A stretch of 64,000 nucleotides of DNA from Jiangella muralis (lineage in GTDB: Bacteria; Actinomycetota; Actinomycetes; Jiangellales; Jiangellaceae): assembly GCF_001270745.1 (NCBI RefSeq), contig NZ_LFXL01000025.1, positions 62,001 to 126,000 of the forward strand. Direction: 5' to 3'. The notes beneath the pieces were generated by a model, which did no database searches, was not told where the DNA came from, and saw nothing but the letters and a program-made list of their open reading frames with translations. The translations under genes were made by a program, and so were the position numbers. Position 1 is the first letter of the stretch. The number at the start of each line of letters is the position of its first letter. Shown in pieces: positions 17,296-24,613 of this stretch.

Positions 17296-18573
17296 ATGTC
17301 CCTGCCCCGCGTGGCCGGCGCGGTGCTCGCCGGCGCGTTGCTGCTGGCCGGCTGCGGTTCCGCGGCCGACGACGGGACTGACGGCACGTCCACCGGCGCC
17401 CCGGCCACCGGGGCGCCGACCGCCGACCCGGGGCCGGCGCCGCGCATCGACGTCGTCGCCGACCTCGCGCCGGCCGACGCCGGCGCCGTCGGCGCGTCGG
17501 TCAACCAGTTCGGCTTCGACCTGCTCGGTCAGCTGAGCGACGGCACCGAGAACACCGTCACCTCCCCCGTATCGGTGGCGTCGCTGCTGGCCATGGTGCT
17601 GGCCGGGGCCGGCGGCGAGACCGCCTCCGCCATGGCGGCGACGCTGCACCTCGACGACCCTCGCGACGTCCGGGTCGGTGCGCTGCTGCGACAGCTGGCC
17701 GATACCACCGACGTCACGCTGGCGCCGGCCAACGCGCTGTGGGCGCAGCAGGGCGTCCCGTTCGAGGCCGACTACCTGTCGTTCGTCCGCGACTCCTTCG
17801 GCGCGACCATCGACGAAGCCGACCTCGGGTCACAGGCCACCGCCGACGAGATCGACGCGTGGGTGCGCGACGCCACCGAGAACCGCATCGACGGCATCGC
17901 CGCCGACCTCGGCCTGCCCGACCCCGCGGCGGCGCTGGTGCTCGTCAACGCGGTCTACTTCCTCGGCACCTGGACCACCCAGTTCGACCCCGCCGACACC
18001 CAGGCGCAGGCGTTCACGCTGCCCGACGGCAGCACCACCGACGTGCCGCTGATGCTCCTGCGCGGGCAGACGCTGCCGTTCGTCCAGCGCGACGGCTACT
18101 CGATGCTGCGGCTGCCGTACGGCGCCGACGGCCGGTACGGCATGGAGATCCTGCTCCCCGACGACCCCGCCGGCCTGCCACAGCTGCTCTCGTCCCTCGA
18201 CGCCGCCGAGTGGTCCGCCGCCGTCGGCGCGCTGGCGCCGCAGGAGCTGCAGACCGTCGCGGTGCCGAAGTTCGAGCTCGAGTGGGACGCCGACCTCGGC
18301 GACGCGCTGACGGCGCTCGGCATGGGCCCGGCCTTCCAGGACGCCGACTTCCGGCCGATGTCGGCGGACCCGCAGACGCTCGACTCCGTCGTGCACAAGA
18401 CCTACATCCGGGTCGACGAGGCCGGCACCGAGGCCGCGGCCGTCACCGGCGGCGTCACCCGCAGCTCGGCCGGCGAGAGCTTCCGCGCCGACCGGCCGTT
18501 CGCGTTCACCATCTCCGACAGCCAGACCGGCACCATCGTCTTCCTCGGGACGGTGACCGACCCACGCGGTTGA
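17296..18573 (+). CDS. Serpin-family lipoprotein, copy 1
   Basis: Serine protease inhibitor, 425 residues. The N-terminus has a lipoprotein signal with lipobox LAGC (Cys20), so the protein should be anchored outside the membrane. The serpin core runs from about residue 65 to the end. The hinge EAGTEAAAVTGGV has small residues at P12-P9, as needed for loop insertion, so it is probably inhibitory. Counting from the hinge places Ser-Ala at P1-P1' (TRSSAGE). The family signature near the C-terminus is DRPFAFTISD. GGAGG precedes the ATG. The second copy starts nine bases after its stop. Confidence 0.93.
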   Translation: MSLPRVAGAVLAGALLLAGCGSAADDGTDGTSTGAPATGAPTADPGPAPRIDVVADLAPADAGAVGASVNQFGFDLLGQLSDGTENTVTSPVSVASLLAMVLAGAGGETASAMAATLHLDDPRDVRVGALLRQLADTTDVTLAPANALWAQQGVPFEADYLSFVRDSFGATIDEADLGSQATADEIDAWVRDATENRIDGIAADLGLPDPAAALVLVNAVYFLGTWTTQFDPADTQAQAFTLPDGSTTDVPLMLLRGQTLPFVQRDGYSMLRLPYGADGRYGMEILLPDDPAGLPQLLSSLDAAEWSAAVGALAPQELQTVAVPKFELEWDADLGDALTALGMGPAFQDADFRPMSADPQTLDSVVHKTYIRVDEAGTEAAAVTGGVTRSSAGESFRADRPFAFTISDSQTGTIVFLGTVTDPRG

Positions 18574-18582
18574 GGGGGCACC

Positions 18583-19818
18583 ATGTCGTACACCCGGTTG
18601 ATCGCCGGCGTACTGGCGGGCGGGCTGCTGGCCACGGCCTGTGGCACCGCCGCGGCGCCGGACCCGGAGCCCACCGGCGACCCCGCGTCGCTGCGACTGG
18701 TCGCCGACCTCGACCCGGCCGACGCGACCGCCGTCGGCACGTCGGTCAACCAGTTCGGCTTCGACCTGCTGGCCCAGGTCGGCGACGGCACCCAGAACAC
18801 CGTCACGTCGCCGGTGTCGGCGGCCGCACTGCTGGCCATGGTGCTGGCCGGGGCCGGCGGCCAGACGGCGGAGGAGATGGCCGCCGTCCTGCACCTCGAC
18901 GACTCCCGCGACGTCCGGGTCGGCGCGCTGCTGCGCGAGCTGGCCGACACCGACGACGTCACCCTGTCGGTCGCCAACGCCCTGTGGGCGCGCGAGGGGT
19001 ACCCGTTCGAGGATAACTACCTCGCCTTCGCCCGCGACGCCTTCGGCGCCACCGTCGACGATGCCGACCTCGCGTCGCAGGAGACGGCCGACGAGATCGA
19101 CGCGTGGGTCCGCGACCAGACCGAGGACCGCATCGACGGCATCGCCGCCGACCTCGGGCTGCCCAACGGCGACGCCGTCCTGGTGCTGTTGAACGCCGTC
19201 TACTTCCTCGGCACGTGGACCACCCAGTTCGACCCCGCGGACACTCGCGACGGCGGGTTCCGGCTCACCGACGGGACCACTGCCACGGTGCCGTTCATGC
19301 ACCTCACCCACCAGCCCCTGCCCGTGGCCCAGCGCGACGGCTACCAGATGCTCCGGCTGACCTACGGCGAGGACGAGCGGTACGCCATGGAGATCCTGCT
19401 GCCCGACGACGGCGTGGACCTCCCGCGGCTGCTCTCGTCGCTCGACGCGGCCGAGTGGGCCGCTGCCGTCGGCGCGCTGCAGGTGCGGGAGGTGAGCGAG
19501 CTGGCGCTGCCGCGGTTCGAGCTGGAATGGAAGGCCGATCTCAACGACCCGCTCCGTGCGCTCGGCATGGACAGCGCGTTCGGCGGCGGTGACTTCACCC
19601 CGATGTCGCCGGAGAACCCGTTCCTCGACGTCGTCGTGCAGAAGACGTACCTCCGGGTCGACGAGGCCGGCACCGAGGCGGCCGCCGTCACCGGCGGGGT
19701 GATGAGGGAATCGGCCGGCGAGACCTTCCGCGTCGACCGTCCGTTCGCGTTCACCATCTCCGACAGCCAGACCGGGACGATCCTGTTCCTCGGCGCCGTC
19801 GCCGACCCCCGCGGCTGA
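18583..19818 (+). CDS. Serpin-family lipoprotein, copy 2
   Basis: A 411-residue tandem duplicate of the preceding gene, with long identical blocks such as SVNQFGFDLL and DEIDAWVRD. The lipobox is LATAC. The hinge EAGTEAAAVTGGV is unchanged, but the reactive loop reads MRESAGE where copy 1 reads TRSSAGE. The predicted P1-P1' is again Ser-Ala, with different P4 and P2 residues, so target range may differ. It is co-directional with the cytochrome b paralogue and copy 1, and probably the last gene of that operon. Confidence 0.93.
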   Translation: MSYTRLIAGVLAGGLLATACGTAAAPDPEPTGDPASLRLVADLDPADATAVGTSVNQFGFDLLAQVGDGTQNTVTSPVSAAALLAMVLAGAGGQTAEEMAAVLHLDDSRDVRVGALLRELADTDDVTLSVANALWAREGYPFEDNYLAFARDAFGATVDDADLASQETADEIDAWVRDQTEDRIDGIAADLGLPNGDAVLVLLNAVYFLGTWTTQFDPADTRDGGFRLTDGTTATVPFMHLTHQPLPVAQRDGYQMLRLTYGEDERYAMEILLPDDGVDLPRLLSSLDAAEWAAAVGALQVREVSELALPRFELEWKADLNDPLRALGMDSAFGGGDFTPMSPENPFLDVVVQKTYLRVDEAGTEAAAVTGGVMRESAGETFRVDRPFAFTISDSQTGTILFLGAVADPRG

Positions 19819-20057
19819 CGCCGTGATGTCCGTTTCGACGGCGGAATGGCACTGCCCGAATCGGGCCTATAACGTACTTCCGGCGGGTGCGCGACTCGAA
19901 GCGAAGACGGCGTCACAGCGTCACAGTCCGTTTCCGACCGGTCACTGCCAGTAACGGACGGTCCTGTGGCCCGGATCACGTTTTTGCGATCTCGAACTAC
20001 GGGCACATGCCGCGATTCGGAACTCGCGGATCGAAGTTTTACGGCAAACTGCCGCCT

Positions 20058-21629
20058 GTGAGTGTGTGGGCACCCGATTCAGTCCAGCGGCATTGGCATG
20101 GCGTGGCCGTCGCGCGGCCAGGCATGCTCGCACTCGTCATCGCCCTGACCGGGTCGGCCCGCAGCGTCGTCACCGACTGGTGGTGGCTGGGCGCGCTGGC
20201 CCTCGTCGCGCTGGCGGCGGCCATCTCCGAGCGCATCCTCCCGCGCACCCGCGTCCGGGTGGCCGCGGAGATGGCGCTGGCGTCGATCATCGTCGGGCTC
20301 GGGCTGCCCGAGGCCTACCTCGCCCTCCCCTACCTGCTGGTGCCGGCGTTCGCGGCCGGGCTGGCCGGCAGCATCATGGGCACCGCCATCACGACGCTCA
20401 CCGGCGCGATCGGCCTGGCCATCGGCAACGTGCTGGCCGGCGGCAACCTGATCGAGCTGCCCACGTTCGGCAGCGTCTCCGTCTGGGTCGTCATCATCTT
20501 CGCCACCGGCGCCATCGGGGCGTGGGTCCTGCGGCTCGACAGCATCCAGGTCGCCGACGGCGGACGCTACGCCGCCGCGTACCGGCTGCTGTCCGAACTG
20601 CGGGTGGTGTCGCGCCGGCTCTCCGTCGGCCTCGACCCGGGCACCCTGGCGGAGGGCCTGCTCGACAACGTCGCCGGACCGCTCGCCGTCCGCCGGGCCG
20701 CGCTGCTGGTGCGGCGCGAGGGCGGCAACCTGTTCCCGCTCGCCCACCGCGGCGAGGACGACGGCTGGCTGCTCGGCGCCGAGCGCGACCCCGTCGTCCT
20801 CGAGGCGTGGAGCAGCGAGACACCCGCCTGGACCCCCAACGGCCGCCGCGGCTACCGCGTCGTGCTGCCGCTGCGGGTCGGGTCGCGCACCATGGGCGTC
20901 ATCGTCGCCGACGTGCCCGACCAGGTCTCCTCCGACGAGTTGCAGGTGCTCGTCGGGTCCACCGACGAGGGCGCGCTGCGGCTGGAGACCGCGCTGCTCT
21001 TCGACGAGGTGCGCGAACTGGCCACCCGCGAGGAGCGGCGCCGGCTGGCCCGCGAGATCCACGACGGCATCGCCCAGGAGCTGACCTCGCTGGGCTACCT
21101 CGTCGACGACCTCATCGCACGCACCACCGACGCCGACGCGAAGTCGCTGTCGACCACCCTGCGGCAGGAGCTCACCCGCATCCTGTCGAACCTGCGGCAC
21201 TCGATCTTCGACCTGCGCAGCGACCTCGACCACGACGGCGGCCTCGGAACGTCGCTGTCGGCCTACGCCCGCCAGGTGGGCGCCCAGGCCGGGCTGAAGG
21301 TCCACCTCGTGCACCAGGAGGAGCACGACCGGCTGCGGCCGGAGGTCGAGGCCGAACTGCTGCGCATCGGCCAGGAGGCCATCACGAACGTACGCAAGCA
21401 CGCCAAGGCGAAGAACCTGTGGGTGACCGTGTCGGTCAGCCCGCCCAACGCGCAGATTCGCGTGGTCGATGACGGCATGGGCATGCGGGAGCAGCCGCGT
21501 GGCCGCTACGGTCTGGAAATCATGGCCGAGCGAGCCCGGCGAGTGGGCGCCACACTCGTCATCGAAGACAGGCCCGAGAGCGGTACGGTCGTCGACGTAT
21601 CCCTCGGCAACGTTCATGGAGAGGGGTAA
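20058..21629 (+). CDS. NarL-type sensor histidine kinase with GAF domain
   Basis: Membrane sensor kinase of about 523 residues. The first 150 residues hold four to five hydrophobic helices. A GAF-like domain covers about 180-320. The phospho-acceptor is His335 in REIHDGIAQELTSLGY (HisKA_3), and the HATPase has GQEAITNVRKHAKAKN and VDDGMGM. It is followed six bases later by its regulator. The start is uncertain: the frame is open back to 19887, but the extra 57 residues are basic and unlike a domain. GTG 20058 is chosen because the helices begin soon after; ATG 20007 is possible. TATAAC at 19868-19873 is a likely -10, giving a long leader. Confidence 0.9.
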   Translation: MSVWAPDSVQRHWHGVAVARPGMLALVIALTGSARSVVTDWWWLGALALVALAAAISERILPRTRVRVAAEMALASIIVGLGLPEAYLALPYLLVPAFAAGLAGSIMGTAITTLTGAIGLAIGNVLAGGNLIELPTFGSVSVWVVIIFATGAIGAWVLRLDSIQVADGGRYAAAYRLLSELRVVSRRLSVGLDPGTLAEGLLDNVAGPLAVRRAALLVRREGGNLFPLAHRGEDDGWLLGAERDPVVLEAWSSETPAWTPNGRRGYRVVLPLRVGSRTMGVIVADVPDQVSSDELQVLVGSTDEGALRLETALLFDEVRELATREERRRLAREIHDGIAQELTSLGYLVDDLIARTTDADAKSLSTTLRQELTRILSNLRHSIFDLRSDLDHDGGLGTSLSAYARQVGAQAGLKVHLVHQEEHDRLRPEVEAELLRIGQEAITNVRKHAKAKNLWVTVSVSPPNAQIRVVDDGMGMREQPRGRYGLEIMAERARRVGATLVIEDRPESGTVVDVSLGNVHGEG

Positions 21630-21634
21630 CAACC

Positions 21635-22282
21635 GTGCCCATGTCGGTCATGCTCGTGGACGACCACGAGCTCATCCGCCAAGGTCTGCGCCGCGCCTTC
21701 GAGCGAGACGCCGGATTCACCGTGGTCGGCGAGGCCGCCACCGTCGCAGAGGCGGCGAAGCTCGCCGAGGCCACCCAACCCACGGTGGCGGTCATCGACA
21801 TCCGTCTTCCCGACGGCAGCGGACTGGAGCTGGCGCAGAAGCTCCGGGAGACGCGCGGCGACATCGGCCTGGTCATCCTCACCATGTACGCCGGTGACGA
21901 TCACCTGTTCGGCGCCCTCGACGCGGGCGCCTCGGCATTCGTGCCGAAGAGCTCCCCCAGCGACGACGTCGTCGCCGCCGCCCGCCACGCCGCCGCCACC
22001 CCGTCCGCCTTCGTCGCCGACGGCCTGGCCGAGGCCATGCAGCGCCGCCTGCACCCCACCGGGCCGCAGCTGACCCGGCGCGAGCGCGAGGTGCTCGACC
22101 TCCTCGCCGACGGCCTCGGCGTGTCGAGCATCGCCCGCAAGCTCTACATCAGCGAGTCGACCACGAAGACCCACGTCTCGAAGCTCTACGACAAGCTCAA
22201 CGCGTCCAACCGGGCGCAGGCGATCATGGCCGCGGTACGGGCCGGGCTGTTGAGCAATGGAGAAGAGGCGCAACCGGGGTAA
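21635..22282 (+). CDS. LuxR/NarL-family response regulator
   Basis: A 215-residue DNA-binding regulator. The receiver domain has the acidic pair DDHE near residue 10 and phospho-acceptor Asp55 (VIDIRLPDGSG). The C-terminal LuxR helix-turn-helix reads LTRREREVLDLLADG with the recognition helix around STTKTHVSKLYDKL. It forms a two-component pair with the kinase just upstream. GTG 21635 has GAGAGGGG before it; ATG 21641 in the same frame is an alternative. The phased GTGAC array right after its stop may be a binding region for this or another regulator. Confidence 0.94.
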   Translation: MPMSVMLVDDHELIRQGLRRAFERDAGFTVVGEAATVAEAAKLAEATQPTVAVIDIRLPDGSGLELAQKLRETRGDIGLVILTMYAGDDHLFGALDAGASAFVPKSSPSDDVVAAARHAAATPSAFVADGLAEAMQRRLHPTGPQLTRREREVLDLLADGLGVSSIARKLYISESTTKTHVSKLYDKLNASNRAQAIMAAVRAGLLSNGEEAQPG

Positions 22283-22283
22283 T

Positions 22284-22359
22284 GTGACACCAGGACGCGC
22301 TTCCGTGACATCGGGGCGGTTCTTGTGACACTCCGTGACGCACGGTCACCGGCTGTGAC
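22284..22359. promoter_or_regulatory. Helically phased GTGAC repeat array
   Basis: GTGAC occurs at 22284, 22305, 22325, 22335 and 22355, with the inverted form GTCAC at 22345. The spacings are 21, 20, 10, 10 and 10 bases, so all lie on one face of the helix. The array starts one base after the response regulator stop and ends 132 bases before the 44-codon gene. Direct repeats at this spacing are typical sites for OmpR/PhoB-family regulators such as MtrA, whose sites contain GTCAC-like units. Confidence 0.5.
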
Positions 22360-22491
22360 GGGTGTCCCCCGTTCGGTCGATACGTAAGTAGACGCTCGCT
22401 CCATCGACCCCGAAGTCATCTGACCTCATCCTTGATGTAAGCCGGTGTAAACCCGCCGGTATGAGGTTGAGAGGTCCGGGGGTGATCGACC

Positions 22492-22626
22492 ATGCGTGAC
22501 GCACTACGGCAACAGGGTTCTCTGCGCATCGAGAGCGCTCTGATGCGGCTGGCCGTGTTCGCTGTGATCCTGGCCGGCACGTGGTTCATCAGCTGGCAGT
22601 TGGCACACGCCATCAGCGTCGGCTGA
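22492..22626 (+). CDS. 44-residue single-helix membrane miniprotein
   Basis: ATG at 22492 with a GGGGGTGA ribosome site seven bases upstream. The frame has a basic N-terminal segment of about 20 residues and one hydrophobic helix (LAVFAVILAGTWFISWQLAH). It ends in a short polar tail. It lies behind the phased GTGAC array and the two-component genes. I do not recognise it. The helix, charge asymmetry and ribosome site support a real gene; roles could include kinase modulation or an envelope toxin-like peptide. Confidence 0.6.
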   Translation: MRDALRQQGSLRIESALMRLAVFAVILAGTWFISWQLAHAISVG

Positions 22627-22739
22627 CGTCGCACCGATCAGCGGTTGCACCGCGAGAGCAACCGGTGGAGCGAGCGCCCCGTGACAACGGCGTCACGGGT
22701 GCCTCGTCCGGTCCGCTGGGCCGGTCCTGAACAGAAATC

Positions 22740-22768
22740 GAGCCGGACACCCGTGGGGCGCCCGGCTC
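22740..22768. terminator. Possible bidirectional terminator
   Basis: GAGCCGG and CCGGCTC pair around a 15-base loop, between the convergent miniprotein and NlpC/P60 genes. There is no T-tract, so strength is uncertain. Confidence 0.4.
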
Positions 22769-22806
22769 TCGCTGCGTCTTGGGATCTTCGCGTCTGGGGT
22801 CTTCGG

Positions 22807-23871
22807 TCAGCCCGGCCGCGTGGCCCCCGCGAACGGCATGAGGTCGACGTCGTCGACGCTCACGACATCACCCGGGTGGGTGGCGTGCACGATCTCGCCG
22901 CCGCCGATGTAGATGCCGACGTGGCTGATGGGGCTGTAGTAGAAGACGAGGTCGCCGGGCTCGAGCTGACTCTTCGAGACGCGAGTACCGACGTTGATCT
23001 GGGAGCCGGACGAGCGCGGCAGGCTCACCCCGGCCTCGGCCCAGGCGGCGGACGTCAGGCCGGAGCAGTCCCAGCTGCCCGGCCCGTTGCCGCCCCACTC
23101 GTACGGCTCGCCGACCTGCGCCAACCCGAACTCGACCACGACGCCCGCACGGCCGGACACCGGCGGCGGGTCGGTCGGGGTGTCCTCGTCCTCGTCGGTC
23201 TCGTCGTCCTCGCCGCGGTCGGGGATCTCGGCGTTCTCTTCGCGGTCCTCTTCCAGCTGCTGCAGCTCCTCGGCCTCCAGCTGGTCGAGGATCTCCTGCG
23301 CGTCGGCCAGCAGCTTCTCGACGGTGGCCTGCTCCGACTCCAGCGTGGCCTCGACGGCCTGCTGACGGGTCAGCTCTTCGTCGGCCATGAGGCGGGCCGT
23401 CTCGTAGCTGCGGCTCACGTCGGCGGCGCTGGCCAGGCTCTCGGCCTGCTGGCCGGCGAACGCGTTCATGACCGACGACTGCGCGAGGAAGTCTTCGGGG
23501 CTCTCGGCCAGCAGCGTCTGCAGTGTGGGGTCGACGATGCCGCCGGACCGGTAGGTGGCCGCGGCGTACGCGCCGATCTGCGCTCGCACGGCGTCGACCG
23601 CTGCCTGCTGCCGCTCGACCGACGCCTGCGCCCGCTCGATGCGGCGCTTCACCTCGGTGAGCTCGTCGGTGGCGGCGTTGTACCGCTCCGTCGCCTGCTC
23701 GGCCTGGTGGTACAGGCTGTCGACCTGCTCCCTGACCTCGGAGATCGTCGGCTTCGGATCGGCGTTGCTCTGGGTGATGAGGGTCATTCCCCCCGCGACG
23801 CTGACTGCGGCGGTGCACAGCACGACAAGCGCGCGGCGCGGACGGCGGGGGGGACCACCTGGCTCAGGCAC
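22807..23871 (-). CDS. Secreted NlpC/P60 peptidoglycan endopeptidase with coiled coil
   Basis: Cell-wall hydrolase of 354 residues (C40 family, RipA-like). A basic start and hydrophobic segment (ALVVLCTAAVSVAGGMTLIT) form the signal peptide. A long Gln/Glu/Ala-rich coiled coil covers about 45-230, then an acidic Asp/Glu/Pro linker. The NlpC/P60 domain fills the last 105 residues. Its catalytic Cys is in DCSGLTSA near 269, and the His is in HVGIYIGGGE with HATHPGD after it. It cleaves stem peptides, probably D-Glu to mDAP. GTG 23871 has AAGGAAGG upstream. A coiled-coil domain suggests control by a divisome partner of the FtsX type, which is inference. Confidence 0.92.
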   Translation of the reverse strand: MPEPGGPPRRPRRALVVLCTAAVSVAGGMTLITQSNADPKPTISEVREQVDSLYHQAEQATERYNAATDELTEVKRRIERAQASVERQQAAVDAVRAQIGAYAAATYRSGGIVDPTLQTLLAESPEDFLAQSSVMNAFAGQQAESLASAADVSRSYETARLMADEELTRQQAVEATLESEQATVEKLLADAQEILDQLEAEELQQLEEDREENAEIPDRGEDDETDEDEDTPTDPPPVSGRAGVVVEFGLAQVGEPYEWGGNGPGSWDCSGLTSAAWAEAGVSLPRSSGSQINVGTRVSKSQLEPGDLVFYYSPISHVGIYIGGGEIVHATHPGDVVSVDDVDLMPFAGATRPG

Positions 23872-23914
23872 TCTGGTCCTTCCTTCGGGGCGGGATTCAG
23901 GCACCTGGGCCGGG

Positions 23915-23944
23915 AGCCTAGCCAGCCTCACGTGCCTCCCGCAA
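23915..23944 (-). promoter_or_regulatory. Candidate promoter of the NlpC/P60 gene
   Basis: On the minus strand TTGCGG (23939-23944) and TAGGCT (23915-23920) are separated by 18 bases. A transcript would start near 23908 and have a leader of about 37 bases. It overlaps the end of the upstream 80-residue gene. Confidence 0.4.
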
Positions 23945-24160
23945 ATCCCTCGCGGGGGTTTCGGCGGAATTTCTCGCCCCGGTGTCACCCTCAGCCACCA
24001 CCAGACGCAGCGGCGGCACCAGCCCCGCCTCCGCGAGGACGCCGAGCGCCTGCCGCTCCTCACCACCCAACTCGTTGTCGATGGGCCCCAGGAGCACCGA
24101 GACCACGCAGTCAGAACACGCCAGGCCCCGCATCTCGCAGCGGTCGCAGTCGATGTGCAT
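23918..24160 (-). CDS. Conserved small protein with paired CxxC motifs
   Basis: An 80-residue protein starting MHIDCDRCEMRGLACSDCVV. The four cysteines (C-x2-C-x6-C-x2-C) could bind zinc or a cluster. A hydrophobic stretch VVSVLLGP and LGVLAEAGLVPPLRLV follow; this pattern is, as I recall, common to a small Streptomyces protein family of unknown function. The ATG at 24160 has GGGAGGGA upstream; the longer frame to 24238 lacks a ribosome site. It is 46 bases before the NlpC/P60 start on the same strand, so partial co-transcription is possible. Confidence 0.8.
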   Translation of the reverse strand: MHIDCDRCEMRGLACSDCVVSVLLGPIDNELGGEERQALGVLAEAGLVPPLRLVVAEGDTGARNSAETPARDLREAREAG

Positions 24161-24538
24161 GACTTCCCTCCCTCTCGCGCCTTCAGCGGTGAGCCGTTCT
24201 CCCCGCTGATCAAGAACGTTAGGGGCAGGGTCCGACAAAGTCGGTGTACAACCGGAGTGCGACCGGAGTCCGCGCTGGTGGGACCCGTGTTACCAGAGTG
24301 ATTGATGTGGTCTTGTGGCTGTCGCGGTTCGCCGGGGCAGCGGTTCGCCGCTTCTTGGTTGGCCGGCTCGCGTTGGCCGGGTTGCCGCGTTGGCCAGCCC
24401 CCTGCTGCTCTCCATTGTCGGGAGCGTTCAAGCAGCGTCAGGGGGCCAGCCGAACAATGGGCCCGGGCTTCACTGCTCGCTGTGCTCCGGGTCCGCTGGC
24501 CGCTCACCCTTGCTGGCGGGGTTCGGCGACCGGCTCCC
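24161..24538. other. Non-coding stretch with short repeats and inverted segments
   Basis: No gene is supported. It contains small hairpins (CCGAC/GTCGG near 24233-24245), a run of degenerate GTTGGCCGG-like repeats around 24350-24400, and inverted GCCCCCTG/CAGGGGGC segments near 24400-24450. Composition is less extreme than in the flanking genes. Confidence 0.4.
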
Positions 24539-24604
24539 CGCCCTCATGATCATCGGCGATCGACCCCAGTATGACGTGGTCGATCGCCGATGATCATGAG
24601 GGCG
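24539..24604 (-). repeat. ATGATCAT hairpin element, copy 2
   Basis: Perfect 27-bp arms (24539-24565 and 24578-24604) surround a 12-base loop. The ATGATCAT boxes at 24546-24553 and 24590-24597 are again 52 bases end to end. On the minus strand the loop contains CGTCATA at the same position as in copy 1, while the stem sequence is different. It lies nine bases from the NYN gene stop and could also terminate that transcript. Confidence 0.85.
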
Positions 24605-24613
24605 TGGCCGGGC

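Noticed and set aside
23872-24000. Possible c-di-AMP (ydaO) riboswitch upstream of the NlpC/P60 gene
   Set aside because: Such genes often have one, but the conserved riboswitch motifs are not visible, and a good promoter lies only about 37 bases before the start, leaving no room.
22645-24162. 505-codon plus-strand frame opposite the NlpC/P60 gene
   Set aside because: It is antisense to a gene with signal peptide, coiled coil and catalytic triad, and consists of Leu/Val/Gly-rich repetitive sequence.
24244-24593. Three overlapping 90-101 codon plus-strand frames
   Set aside because: They run into hairpin copy 2, overlap in all frames and show no protein-like pattern.
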